Assembly: GCA_950295325.1 (NCBI GenBank)
Contig: OX485803.1
Location: 7,130,001 to 7,194,000 of the forward strand
Origin: Polytrichum commune
Taxonomy: Eukaryota; Streptophyta; Polytrichopsida; Polytrichales; Polytrichaceae
Length of the DNA stretch: 64,000 bases
Reading direction: 5' to 3'
The position numbers and the translations under genes are program-made. This document shows positions 42,026 through 54,164 of the stretch, one piece after another; position 1 is the stretch's first letter, and the number at the start of each line of letters is the position of its first letter. The notes beneath the pieces were generated by a model that ran no database searches, was not told where the DNA came from, and was given only the letters and a program-made list of their open reading frames with translations.

Positions 42026-42607
42026 CTATATACTTTGGTCTGTCACAAACTTGGACAGCTGCTCTGAATCATTCATGTCTAGAGTGTACACTTCGTTTGT
42101 AGAATTGTAGCTCATAGTCACAATAGATATAACACAATCTATATCAATCCATTGGCTATATGTGTGATCATATTTAAACTTATCACGGCTAGGATGTTTT
42201 CTATAATATTGCAACATTACTTCAATATGAGGATTGTTAGGATTTCTCCTCCCTGATTCCTTTGTTCGGGCAACTGCCTGCCTCAATACTTCATATTGTT
42301 TCCCATTGCGACGCCGCATAGCTTGCACCCTGCCCACCCACCATGACCCCTCATCTACTCCGTTCAATATGTTAGTAGCATTTCCAGCTTTATTAACATT
42401 ACTTGAACGTCCCCTTTTTCGTTTGGCAGTGGATCTTACAGTTGACGGTAGCCTTATCGTGCTTCGTTGGACAAAATGCACCCCACAGTCTGATCCTCTG
42501 CATAACAAACTTGACCCACATGAAGATCCTGCTTGAAGACAATTATCATGGTTATCCGGTGAGTGTGTGAGCACTTCATGATGAAAATGGACGAAAACGC
42601 AAAGCAA
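42026..42607 (-). CDS. transposon-associated ORF family, 193 aa (paralogue at 63.2-63.7 kb)
   Basis: The frame contains SDCGVHFVQRSTI, STVRSTAKRKRGRSS, NILNGVDEGSWWVGRVQAMR and, near the C-terminus, YSQWIDIDCVISIVTMSYNS with YTLDMNDSEQLSKFV. The same blocks in the same order occur at 63173-63700, so this is a dispersed coding family. The basic KRKRGR stretch suggests DNA contact or nuclear import. I do not know its function; an accessory protein or C-terminal region of a transposon polyprotein is likely. A further minus frame at 41459-41713 may be a downstream exon. Confidence 0.55.
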   Translation of the reverse strand: MLCVFVHFHHEVLTHSPDNHDNCLQAGSSCGSSLLCRGSDCGVHFVQRSTIRLPSTVRSTAKRKRGRSSNVNKAGNATNILNGVDEGSWWVGRVQAMRRRNGKQYEVLRQAVARTKESGRRNPNNPHIEVMLQYYRKHPSRDKFKYDHTYSQWIDIDCVISIVTMSYNSTNEVYTLDMNDSEQLSKFVTDQSI

Positions 42608-44960
42608 ATTGAAACCCTAGCCATATGCAAACGGGTGTGGGGAAGACGACCCCAACGACGGCCCGTTCCCTTTTCCTCCATTTTTGGACATACGGAAATC
42701 CCAATTATCATCCATCCCCGTGAGTCCTAAACCCATTTACATATCATACTAAACATACCTTCTAGGATCCTTATCTTCAGCCCCTATATTAATTTTACAA
42801 AAACAATAATGGCCCACGTTTTATATCCATCTAACTTACTTATAATGGGATTGTCTCAATTTAATGGCCCCTTCATTATTTGGAATTCCTTTATAATTTT
42901 TATTTCAAATGATTTTAATCCTCTCTATATTATGCCGCACGTCGTTTTTAAAATGCACTAAGTGACCTACCCGTGATGGTTGCCAAACTTGCATGGATGC
43001 CAAACAATTCCTACTTATTTTTTACTAGGAGAATTACTCATAACATGAGGAAGAAAAACAAATTCATAATCAAAATGAGTAGAGCATGAGTTGAATGGTA
43101 GCTATAAGTTTGACCTCAAAGAACACTTTGAAAATTAGTAAGTGTAGAATTGAAGTGAAATGAAAAATGGGCAAGCAACCTCCATGATTTGAAGAAAATC
43201 TTGGGTATGAAATCTTTCTCATATTATGGGCCGTTCCTTTTATAAATTTTTTTATCACCTTGCTTGCTAAGTTTACAGAGGGGTGTGAACAAACCTTTGG
43301 ACACATGTATTTGAGTGGTGTGTTTGAGTCAGTCCCACCTCCTACCTCCTTGGCATTATAGTGGTTATTTGGCCAAATAATCCATGTGACTTAAGGTTTA
43401 TGGGCCTTCTATGACTATGTGCTCAAAATATAACAAATTCAACAAAATTAGGAGCGCCTATGTACAATGTGATAAGTTGAAGGGAAAAATATATTTAAAA
43501 ATGAAAAATGAAAAATACAAATTCCCCTCTTCAACTTTCATGACCAAGTACCGTAGTTTAATACCAGGTTTGGTACAAAATAATTCTAAAAATAGATGGC
43601 TAAACTTTTGGAATATTATTGGCATTTTTGCCAAATATAAAATTAATTATTTTTTAAAATTGCCAAAAAGTAAGAAATTTTTACTTCTCACTAGAGTTTT
43701 ACTTACAGTGCAAGCATATGTGAATTTTGAAAGAGAGAAGGTGCTCCTTTTGTAATCAAGCTCACTTACATTAGTCCACAAAGAATATGGGTTAAGAAGT
43801 AGCAAGACTCTAGGTGAGGCTTTTCAAATGTGTTGTACACAAATTTTTGGAGTCCAATTGAGCATAGAAAATGAAGTTTTATAGAATTTTGTCCAACTAA
43901 CAAAAGTTGAGAAATCAATCCTTCTTCCACCTCCAACAAGTTTTGTGTCAAAATAAGTCTTTATGCAAAAGATATGGACAAAACATTGCAGCCGTGTAAA
44001 GATCAAAAAATTAAAATGTGTTCATAACAGTTTTTCGGAGCTCATTTGTGCATAGAAGATCAACTTTTTTGGAATTTTGTTGGTCTAAGAAAAGTTTAGA
44101 AATCAAGTAATCTTTCACCTCCAACAAATTTTATGTCATTTGAAAGCTCTATGCAAAAGTTATGCGTGTTATAAAAATGAAGTCTAACTCGATGCTTCAC
44201 CTCAAAGTTTACATATCCCATATGCATTGTTGAACACAACTCCACTCTACTTGCATAAAGCACAGAGCATTCTCAACTCTTCACTCACATCTTATTGGTC
44301 ATTCAATGCAAGAGAGATGTACAAGATATAAGCTTACATAGAAAATTAAAAATGAATTTAAGCTGAATTTTTAAAAATTAAAAGAGAAAATTGCTGAAAA
44401 TATGGATATACTATTTTTAGGTGCCGAACCTACTTTTTGAAATTTAATTAATTATTCGCCTAACATGTGTCGAACCAGCTATGAACCTACGGTATGTAGA
44501 TTCAAATGATACTCATTGTGGTTTGCAATTGCTAACTTGATGAGACAATTCCCGACCCGATCCAACAGCCAAAGTTGTTTTGTAGTTGGAAGAGTGCCCA
44601 TAATAGAGACACCAATCTTAATTCTGTTGGTGAAGATTTGAGGAGCCGCGTCCCACAATGCTTCTTAAAGACGGGCATGCATACGGTCTGAAGATGCCTA
44701 AGTTTTGTTGTCTTCGTAATTGAAAGTTCAGGATAATATTTAAAAATTGCGCTCAATATATACATAGTGACATTATTTAGGAGGGACTAGCTCCTCTTCT
44801 TGTCTTGATTGATGAAATCAGCGACCCTGATTCCTGCAATATGGGTGTTGTGCTGGCATTGTCTTCTTTTGATACCATTTGGGCATCTATAACAAGGAAT
44901 TCACACGTTTTTGATACCAATAGGGTTTGATTGTGTTTTTGTTTTCGATGTCATTCGAGT
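42608..44960. other. AT-rich, no recognisable gene
   Basis: Short frames only, for example at 43411-43755 (lysine/phenylalanine-rich, composition-driven). A pair of related segments (CATAGAA(A/G)AT(G/C)AA(G/C)TTTT, then TTTTGT(C/T)(C/G) and CACCTCCAACAA(G/A)TTTT(G/A)TGTCA) lies near 43863-43951 and 44052-44139, an old duplication. Confidence 0.4.
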
Positions 44961-44966
44961 GTGTAT

Positions 44967-45626
44967 CTATGTTCGGGGAAAACCGACGGCTAGTTCATTA
45001 TCAGCCGATGGATTTCCCCTCATGGCCGGTCCAAATTTCCAACCATCGGATGGCAATCCGACTATAATTTCAATCCTCCGGCAATTAGCCGATGGACCAG
45101 AAAATGTCCCGGAAATGTAGCCGATTCTTCTTGTGAGTTACTGGATTTCAGCCGGAAGCATCCAGAGCGCTATTTGTCTGGGGCATCTAATGATGCACTT
45201 GAGAAAGTACCCTAAACCTTAAACTTTTTGAATTATGCAACCTTTCCATGACCAAATCTAGCTGCTTCTATGAAGAATTGGAGGACCCTTGGCCTTCAAG
45301 CGGTGAAGGCATTGCTAGGTTCAATTCCTGCCAAGGATATTAACTCTTCAAATTTAAAGTTTTGAACATGCCTTTCTTTTCACTTATTCAAGATTTTGTA
45401 CTAAGAAATGATTTCTAATAACTTTTCATACATTTTTTAAACAATTAGTGCCGATATGAATTCCATTTAATCGGATATTGGCCAATGAAAATATGAAAAT
45501 ATAGGCAATTGGCCGATTGATTTTACAAAAGACCGGCTCTTGCCAATGTAAATTGGAAAAAATCCGACCCTTCGTAGCAACTACCGGCAATTAGCCACTA
45601 AGGCTTCAAAAACTTCCCGAACTCTG
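44967..45626 (-). mobile_element. possible larger relative of the CCCGGG-type hAT MITEs
   Basis: The left end CTATGTTCGGGGAAAACCGAC and the right end AAAAACTTCCCGAACTCTG resemble the termini of MITE copies 3 and 18. The right end interrupts the copia RNase H frame just after NDRR. GCCGATGG and CCGGCAATTAGCC motifs recur inside. An 8-bp duplication was not found, so the boundaries are uncertain. Confidence 0.4.
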
Positions 45627-46519
45627 CGCCGGTCGTTTGCATCTCCTATCCAATCCGCACCGCAAAACCCTCTTAAGACAATATCCTTGCCTCCGAGGCA
45701 TAATTTGAAGTCCAAAGTGCCCTTCAAATACCTTACAATGCATTTTATGGCCATCCAATGCAATGGACCGGCCTTCGACATGTACTTACCGCAAATGCAA
45801 TATCAGCCCTCATGGCCACCATTGCATACATGAGAGATCCTGCTCCGACCTTGTATGGAATACCTTTCGATTCCCTTTGCACATTTATAAATCTTCATCT
45901 GAAAGTTTTAATAATTTAGAATTCACATCAAACGGAGTTCCAACCGGTTTACATTCTTCCATGTTAACATGCTTGAGGATCTTTTTGATGTAGCTCTTTT
46001 GGTTCATGGTAATAGTACGGGCTTCCCTATTCCTCTCAAAATTCACTCCTAGATAATAATGAAACTCTCTGAGATCGCTCATTTCAAATTCCTTCTCAAG
46101 CTCTGATTTAAGTGACTTCAATTTGGTTACATTACTTGCCAATATGATCAAATCATCCACGTAGAGGATTGCCACCAAAAAATACTCACCTGTTTGTTTG
46201 ATGTATAACAAATGATCCGCTTGGCTTCTACAAAAGCCCTCATTAATGAAAAATGAATCAATATGGTGGTACCATGTCCTTGGCGATTGTTTAAGCCTGT
46301 ACAAAGTTTTTTTTGAGTTTACACACAAGATCTTCATTCCCCTCTTGTACGAAACCCTCCGGTTGATCCATATAGATCTCCACCTCCAATATTTCATTCA
46401 AAAACGCCGTTTTTACATCCATTTGGTGGATCTCCCAATTAATGGCCGCTCCTAATGCGAGTATGCATCTAATGGTGATAAACCTGGCCACGGGAGCAAA
46501 AGTCTCATTAAAATCCACT
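45627..46519 (-). pseudogene. Ty1-copia reverse transcriptase (3' part) and RNase H start
   Basis: Continues the polyprotein from 48588. It has DFNETFAPVARF, WEIHQMDVKTAFLN, IYMDQPEGF, then after a one-base shift in an A-run near 46310, LYRLKQSPRTWY, the catalytic ILYVDDLI, FEMSDLREFHYYLG and KPVGTP. Stops follow, then the RNase H approach MAIKCIVRYLKGT and GFCGADWIGDANDRR. The frame is lost at the junction with the 44967-45626 element. Dead copy. Confidence 0.9.
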
Positions 46520-46524
46520 CCGGC

Positions 46525-48582
46525 TGTGAGCCCTAGACCTCCACCCTAATGCGTCTTAGTCCGAGTGAAGGCCTATGGCTTGCACATGCTCAACTGACCG
46601 CATTTGACTACTTGTAAATGGCACGCACTGCTCAGCAAGGTAAGTATCCCAACACACAACCTTTATTCAAATATCACAAGGTGACTAGTATTTAAAAATA
46701 CTCTTCTCCCTTGTAGTCATCGCCACACGCCATCACCCCCTCAACACCATAATTACTAGCAATTCCCAATCCTACAACAATGATTTAATTAAGCAACCTA
46801 GGTTGTTCCATGATGGCTTTTAGCAACACTGCATTACACCCTTGGTGTGCCTATGCCTCTTCATTTACTCCAGATGTTGGATTACTCTAACACACCCTAG
46901 ATTCCTACTTACTACCCTCCTACACCATCACATGTACTAAGGCTAAGCCTAACCCAATATTCCAGCTGCACCGAACTCCTTCCCCAACTGCTCGCCTTAG
47001 AACAGCTTCGCCTTGGCTGCAGAAGCCCCTGGCTCCTAGCCTCTTCGAGTTCCTTGCACTTCCAGGCCGCACCAGCCACTACACCCGATGCAGCTGCGAG
47101 GACCTGACCTGCCGTGACCCCTGGGATTTCACATCAGGCCCCTAAATTTGCACAGAAACCCCATTAGCACAGTCTGCCGAGGCTTCGGCCGAATGTCTAC
47201 CTCCCCTGGTCCTCAGTATTGATTCTCCCCCTTCGGTCGTATGCTGGCCGAACTGCAACAACCGTTCCCCTTCTGGCCAATACCACTCTCCAGCTCATAC
47301 CCACATTGTTGTGCACCTTCAGGGAAGAACCATTACTTTTGTTCAATGCAAAATCCTCAATTTTGACTCTCACCTCATGACCCGCATTTCGCAATCTATT
47401 ACTGGAGACTTAGCCACTGATAGCCTCTGTATCAACCTCCCCAGCATCTGGCATGGTTGACGCCAATAGGGAACCGAGATTCGGAAGCGAGTCGGCCTTT
47501 GAATTGTTTTTCCTTTCCTTTGGCACCTCCCTCCGAAGTCCCGGCTGGGCCGGAGTTCGCCTGTATGTGATTCTCTCCTTACTCCCCTGCGATCAATCCC
47601 CTCAGAGTCTTTCTTGCTCGTCAGCTGGTCGTGGCTTCCGTAGCTCGCCTCCCTCCCTTTTAGCAATCCAACAACTGCCTCCGAGCGTTGTCCTCCTTCC
47701 ACCTCTCCGCATTCTCACCCCGCTTGCTCCCTCAACCTTAGTTGCAAAACTATGGAACAACAATTTTGTGGGCAGAGCTGCCGCAGCTCTCGCCCGCAGC
47801 ATATTTGCTTCCCCTTCCCATTACCACATTCCTCCCGCTTGGGGCTCCTGCCTGCGTTTTCCTACTCTTTTGTTGAGAGAGAGCCAGAAAGGTGAGAGTT
47901 GCCGCCTCTAACTGCCACCGATCCCCTGATCCGGATTTTTCTAGGGCTCGGGGGGGGGGGGCAGTGTGTTAAAAAGTTAAGGATATAGGTGCGAACAACC
48001 ACTATTTTATGGGGGGGTATTACTTTCAATTCTCTTCTTTTTTTCACATGCTATCATTATGTAAATTTCTACTTTGGGTTAATAGAAAAATGGCTTGCAT
48101 CACTTATAATTCCAAATTACCTATTATTCCATACCCTATAGTACTTTAAAGATGTCCAGTGCCATTTTTGATACCCTATATTACTCTTAAGTTCATTTAT
48201 AATTTTTAGCCCCCATGTTTTTAAAATACCCTATCATTTGTTCGCACGTATATTGCTACTCCAACCAATGACTACCCCCCCCCCCCGAGTTCTAGGGGTA
48301 CAGTAACCTCCCCTTAATGCGAACACCGACGATCCCAATTCGGTCACCAAATCCCAGCTTCCAAGTTTCAATCCCGACTCTCACACTCATCCAAACTAGT
48401 CCTAAGTTAATTCTTTACCTAATTCCTAAATCTAAACCCAACATCTAAGCCTAGAGTTTTAAATCACAACCATTCTAACTTCACTCTGTTTATGTTTTTA
48501 GAATAAGCAATAAAAAATCAAATGCCCGTGTTTCAAGAATTCTAAGCTTAAGAACACATGGGGGCACATATTTGTGCTCACA
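46525..48582 (-). mobile_element. solo-LTR-like insertion in the copia element, 2058 bp
   Basis: The ends are TGTGAGC and GCTCACA, flanked by a perfect 5-bp duplication CCGGC (46520-46524 and 48583-48587). Removing it and one duplication rejoins the reverse-transcriptase motif (QMAGV then DFNETFAPVAR) in frame. TG...CA ends with 5-bp duplications mark LTR retroelements. No internal coding region or second LTR was seen. Minus orientation relative to the copy at 48919-50582. It contains homopolymer C and G runs at about 47949-47960 and 48273-48288. Confidence 0.85.
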
Positions 48583-48587
48583 CCGGC

Positions 48588-48913
48588 CATTTGAGAATAT
48601 CCCTTTGCTACTAACCGTATCTTATACCTAATAATTTCACCCAATGCATCCTTCTTGGTGCAAAACACCCATTTGCATCCTACACTCTTGCGATCCTTTG
48701 GAAGCTTGGTCGATTCCCACGTACCGTTGGCCATGAGCGAGTTGTACTCCTCTTGTATTGTGGCCTCCCACATTCTCGTATATTTGGATATCAACGCTTT
48801 GGACAAATTCAAATGATCATTCAATAATGTCACATTGGCCCGTTCTTCGCCGTGTTGGGATAGGATATGATTTTTTCACCACTTTCTGGGCGGATGTCAC
48901 TCCCTCTTAGGAT
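48588..48913 (-). pseudogene. Ty1-copia polyprotein, linker and start of reverse transcriptase
   Basis: Read from the minus strand: a linker with two in-frame stops (TGA where Arg codons would be expected), then LSKALISKYTRMWEATIQEE and YNSLMANGTWESTKLP, GCKWVFCTKKDALGEI and IRLVAKGYSQ. These are the canonical opening motifs of copia reverse transcriptase. Confidence 0.88.
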
Positions 48914-48918
48914 ATCTT

Positions 48919-50582
48919 TGTGAGCCCAATATTGAGCCCACATGTGTTCTTAACCCTTAAGGTTCATTAAAACTTAATTAGGCTTTGATTTTGCAACAAT
49001 TATTCAAAAAAACATAAACAGTGTGGAAGCTGCTAGTTGGGTTTGAATTAAGTTTAAAGCTGGGGTGCTAGTCTTTTGGTGATATTAGGATTGGTCGGAG
49101 TGGCTTAGGGGTTGGTGAATAGGGTTCTTAGGCATTAAGGATAAGGCTCGCAAGCTCAAATTTTATTGACTTGAATAGGGTTAGTTAGTGTTTGTTTAAG
49201 GGGTGAGGGTTCCCAAACCCGGGGATAAGCTGCTGGATTTCCGTTCAGGCAGGGGGGTCCAGGAGGCCTCGAAGTGCAATTCGCCGCTCTCTCTCTCTTC
49301 TCTGGTTCGGGGAAAAACGAGGAAGGAGGCGGCAGGCGCCGTCGGGGTTGCGGCACAGGAATGGAGTGAGGGAAGTTGATGGTTGAGGGAGTAGTTGATC
49401 AGGTGGAAAAAAAAACTTGTAGCCCACCGAACAGACGAATGTGGGTGAGTATGCAATTGAACAATGAGGCTAGATCAACTACCAGCATTTGAGCGCTGGT
49501 GAGCGAGGTGCTAATCACCAAAGCTCGGTGGTGGAGGATTGAGCGCATCATAGGAAGATCTGAGCGGCAACCAACTAGGAATTTGAGGATGTTGGGTGTA
49601 ATGCGAGGGGCTACAATGCTGGTCGAATCGGCAACGAAGGTCTGATCAAAAACGGAAGAGAAAAGGATGCACTGCGGCATAACAGGGGAGAGGAGAAGCA
49701 GTGAGGCAAAATGTGGAAGGTTTTGGGTCGTTGCATTTGATCGAAGGGAAGCCACCTGCGACTATGCACTCAGGGAGAAATCCAGTAGGGGAATGGCCAG
49801 ATTTAAGACTGTCAAAGCTAGCATTGAGGCTTGGGTGTGGAAGGGGCTCGGAAGAGGAGGTTGCCGAACCAATGCGATTGGAAGTTTAGTCTGGGGATTA
49901 GCTCTGAGATTGTATCCTCATTTTATTGCTAAGGCATGATCCAAGTTGGAACAGGCTGTGAGAATTCTGGCTGGCGACCTTTGCCAAGGGAGAGATAAGG
50001 AAGGACTAAGCTGAGCCCAGGTTGCCAACTGCCACTGGCCTTAATGCAACCAGGAGATGAGCAAGGCCGGAGGGACAAACACGAGCACGAGCTGCCACGT
50101 GGCAGTTGAACTGCACCGATCCAGCAGGTTGAGATTGGGGACAGTGTGAAGGGGTAACCGGGTCTGGACTAATGGGAGTTTGATTAATTGATGAAGTTGA
50201 TTCAAGACTAATACATTGGAAGGTAGATCTGCTATTAGGATTTAGGGATGGGCATTAAGTATGAAGCAATAGTAAAGAACCAAGCATGAGCTAACCACCC
50301 CATGAGGTGGTGGTGCCTAAGCTGTTAGGAGAGTCTTGGGTTAGTTTAGGGGCTCAGTAATGAAATGTGAATTTGGGTGGTGGCGTTAGACCACACCACT
50401 GAGAAGGAGCATTCCTTAATATTGTGTTTTTGGTGGCATGGAATAAATAAGTGTACCCGAGATTCATGTTCCATAGTGTTGAGTGATGACTGAAGGTTCT
50501 AAGGGAGGCGATTAAGCTTGTGTGCTATCTAAGCTCTCACCCGGACTACATACGCACAAAGGGTGGGGGTTTAGGGCTCACA
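48919..50582 (+). mobile_element. solo-LTR-like insertion in the copia element, 1664 bp
   Basis: The ends are TGTGAGCCC and GGGCTCACA, with a perfect 5-bp duplication ATCTT (48914-48918 and 50583-50587). The first ~120 bp and last ~50 bp are homologous to the ends of the 46525-48582 insertion read on the other strand (ATGTGTTCTTAA, AACATAAACAG(A/T)GTG, CGGACTA...TTTAGGGCTCACA). No coding domain. Confidence 0.85.
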
Positions 50583-50587
50583 ATCTT

Positions 50588-51452
50588 CCATCCTTGCCGA
50601 ATCTTTCAACGTGGCCATCATTATTCGCGGGAATTTTGATTGCCTCCTCATTTGCAACCAAGTAATCTCTCACTTGTCCCTCGTGTTCATCAACATCATC
50701 ACAAGAAGATGATTTGGAAGATTTGTCCACAACAGTCGATGTAGGGCCTTCATTTCTCCCACTTGGAAGAATCTCCACATCGTTTCCATCGCTCATGCCA
50801 TCTTCCATGAATACCACGTCTCTATTTTTTATGATTTTTTTAGTTTGTAAACACATTAGCCTAGAGGCCTTATTCCCCTCACAATAACCCAAAAGCAAAC
50901 ATTTTGTGCCTTTTGCATCGAGTTTACCATTTTTTAATTTGGCACAGTTGCGTAGGAGACGCACTCAAACACACGCATATATGCAATGCAAGGCGTACTT
51001 CCGCTCCACTCTTCCTCGGGCGTAATGAAATCCAATGCCCTTGTTGAACAACGGTTTCGTGTGTACACCGTATTATCCACCGATTCCGCCGAAAATGATT
51101 TGTTAAGGTTTTGAGCATAAAGCATGCTCTTTGTCATCTCCACGATGGTACGATTGGCACACTCCGCCACTCCATTTTGTTTAGACGTATATGGGATAAA
51201 AGTTAGCTTCTCGATATCATGATCTTTCAAAAATTGGTTGAATGCCTTGAAAACAAATTACCCGCCATTGTCCGCCTGAAATGATTTGATTTTATGTTTC
51301 AATTATATCTGTACGAGTGCCTAGAACTCCTTGAACTCCTCAAAGCAATCCCCTTTGGATTTCAACACTTCGATTTTAAACTTCCAAAGATTGAACTTTC
51401 CTTCATTGAACTTGTCAATGCTTCTAGCGGCCTCACTTTCAAATGACGCCAT
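50588..51452 (-). pseudogene. Ty1-copia gag start fused by deletion to integrase
   Basis: The ATG at 51452 opens a gag-like N-terminus (MASFESEAARSIDKFNEG, then WKFKIEVLKS). It passes after stops directly into the integrase core end (KSFQADNGG, FNQFLKDHDIEKLTF, IPYTSKQNGVAECANRTI) and the C-terminal integrase region (KCLLLGYCEGNKASRL, NRDVVFMED). Most of gag, the protease and the N-terminal half of integrase are deleted. It continues at 48913 across an LTR-like insertion. Confidence 0.88.
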
Positions 51453-51459
51453 CGTATGT

Positions 51460-52400
51460 TTGGATATACACTCAAAACACTTAAATAATATATTTTTTCA
51501 CCCTAAATGCCTTACACCTTCAAATATCTCAAGTTAGATCTTCTATACCTCGTGAAAGTTCTTAAAACACTCAAATCATTCAAATAAGGTTTTCTTCACC
51601 TCAAATGCCTTACATTCTCAAATCATTCAAATAAATTTTTCTACAACTCAAGAGAGTTCGAAAGACACTCAAATTACTCAAATCACTCAAATAAAATCTC
51701 CTTCACCTCAAATGACTTACATTCTGAAATCATTCAAATAAAATTTTCTACACCTCAAGAAAGTTTTAAAGATACTCAAATCATTCAAATAAGATCTCCT
51801 TCACCTTAAATGCCTTATACTTTCATATTATTCAAATAACATTTTCTACACCTCAAGAGAGTTCTAATCACACTCAAATCAATCAAATGAGAATTCTTCA
51901 ATTCAAATGCGTCTTATAATCTCAAAGATTTTTTTAAAATTTTAAGCTTCTCAAGTCATGTGCTATTGGAATCTAAACACCTTCAAAACATTCAAGTCAA
52001 ATAATTTAAAGTCTAAACACCTCCAAATCTCTCAAATAAATTGTTCAACATTCAAGTCTTTCAAGTTATGTGCTATTGGAGTCTAAACACATTCAAAGCT
52101 CTCAAAGAAACTCTTGAACGCTCAAAACATTCAAGTCAAGTGCTTTAAATTCTAAACACCTCCAAACATTTCAAATAAATCTCTCAACACTCAAGTCTTT
52201 CAAATAATGTACTATTGGAGTCTAAACATCTTTAAAGCTCTCAAAGAAACCCTTGAACGCTCAAAACATACAAGTCAAATACTTGAAGTCTACACACCTC
52301 CAAATATCTCAAATAAACCTCTCAATACTCAAGAAATTCAAATCACATGCTCTTGCATCAAACATACATTCAAGCAAAAACAAAAACAAATAAATATTTA
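51460..52400. repeat. degenerate tandem repeat rich in CTCAAAT / CATTCAAATAA
   Basis: Repeating pattern of ACTCAAATCATTCAAATAA, CTCCTTCACCTCAAATG and TCTAAACACCTCCAAA units, with variable spacing of roughly 60-100 bp. It lies just upstream of the copia gag start, so it may be the element's leader or an eroded LTR. No gene. Confidence 0.6.
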
Positions 52401-52987
52401 CTACAATGAATGCGCCCTTGGACACCTCCAAGGCTCCGAAGCACCAACTCCTCAAGATTCATTCCGCAAACTTAAATGCAATCAAATTTCTAGGCACTTC
52501 ACTTGCATGGTGGGCCCATAACCTATTGGAATCAATAAGAGATAAAGTTGTACAAGCATAGACACCTATACAAAGGCATATGAACAATGCTTGGAGTGAG
52601 ATGGTCTCATGCTCTCCTTGCTTTGCTTTTTATTGTTTTTTCTTCTCTTCATTGGTTCATACAAACAATATGTGATAACTCGTATCCCTCTTCGAACTAA
52701 CATGATAGCCTTATTCTAACCTTATTATTTCTCATGCTTCTTCCTTTATATTTTTATTGACTACGAGCAATTTAATGTTCTACCTTCTACAATCAGTTGC
52801 CACAGAGGAAGGCGTTCTCATGTTTTCTGAGTGGTTGGGTGTTTGGCATTTCCGTTATAGGCAGTGGGATGGTCATATGATTCTTGTGAGTGCATCTCTA
52901 CTTTGTTTTTTTGCAATATGCTATGATTATGAATATCTATATGAAATTTATTATATATTGTGTAATGTTTGCAAGATATGACTATAA

Positions 52988-53317
52988 ATGAACGTGCAGA
53001 AATGCCGTGCATTTATGCAGATTACAAATTATAGGTCATGGTTGAGAGGTGGTTCTGTTGGTAAAGGCCTTGATTATGCATCCTTGAAATTGAAGGTTGC
53101 TGCTAAGTGTGGAGATCCGAAACTACTGGGAGACGCCATGAAGTCGTATCCAGGGGCGGAAGATCTCAATACTAGGGAGTGTGCTATGGAGGGTCCTAAT
53201 CTTTTTGGATCTACCAAATGGAAACTTAATATGCCAGGTGTAGATTGTGGTTCACATCGATTTGACAAAGTGAACTACTCATTTCCTCGTCTGGATACAA
53301 TAGCTAAAAGAGCATAG
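52988..53317 (+). CDS. hypothetical protein fragment, 109 aa
   Basis: Contains DYASLKLKVAAKCGDPKLLG, GAEDLNTRECAM and GVDCGSHRFDKVNYSFPRLD. Composition is protein-like, but I recognise no family. It could be one exon of a degraded gene; the preceding frame (52757-52981) has hydrophobic stretches but no clear splice link. Confidence 0.35.
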   Translation: MNVQKCRAFMQITNYRSWLRGGSVGKGLDYASLKLKVAAKCGDPKLLGDAMKSYPGAEDLNTRECAMEGPNLFGSTKWKLNMPGVDCGSHRFDKVNYSFPRLDTIAKRA

Positions 53318-54164
53318 TGCGGCACATGCCACATCCGTATTAGAGATTGATTGTTCTTCTTCCTATTGGCACATTGCAAGATTGCCACCCAACTATGCCA
53401 AAAGATGTTGAGCCATCAAGCCAATACGAGGGCTCTTTGCAATATCAAAGTCGGAACTAGAAAACATGGCACCCCTACTTCTACCTACAAGGGATTGAAG
53501 ATGGAGTATCGCTCCACCAACAATATGGAGTATGCGCTTTGGTTTTGCCTTGACAATATGAAACGTTGTGTAAATGGTAGCCAAAAATTTTTTTTTTTAA
53601 AAAAAAAATGTTAATTTGGCATGTAATACTCACCACATGACCGGTGAAGATAGGTACCAATCTTTTAAAACATGAGGTATTGGCATTTGAAGACCTTGGA
53701 TTCCAATTGCACCAAAGGGATTGTGAGCCACTCAAACCGCTCACTGGTTGAATTAAGGCCCACAATCTACAAAATCAAGGAAGTTAGATATTAGAAATAG
53801 TCAATATATAAGTGGCTACTAGATTATGAGACATCCGCTTGTGGATGCGAGTTGTGCAAGAGACTAGTATTAGGTTTGGACCAACCCGGGTTCGAATCCG
53901 GTAGGTTACATTGACTGGTGTTATCCCAAATTGAGCTAGTGATAGAACATGAATAATCTACAGGCGGATACAAAGAAGAGGTTACCACGCGGGTGTACGT
54001 AGAACCTTCTCAAGTATGTTTTATCTTTTAGAAATTTTTTATTATTTACCCACGTGAAGTAATCAAACCGTTCGCGGTTGGATTAAGATTCGTAGTCTAA
54101 GTAGAAAAGAAGTCAGTGAATAGAAATTAGATTTAGATTAATTAGTTAGTATGAAGAAATTTAG
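53318..54164. other. no confident gene; tRNA-like B-box sequence
   Basis: GGGTTCGAATCC at 53888-53899 matches the RNA polymerase III B box, and TGGATGCGAGTTG, about 45 bases upstream, is a weak A box. No complete cloverleaf can be folded, so a tRNA-derived SINE head is more likely than a tRNA gene. Confidence 0.35.

Noticed and set aside
43411-43755. 114-residue Lys/Phe-rich frame
   Set aside because: Composition matches AT-rich non-coding DNA; no start context, domain or paralogue.
47370-47911. Overlapping frames of 110-150 residues in the 2058-bp LTR-like insertion
   Set aside because: Both strands are open over the same GC-rich stretch; no gag or pol motif.
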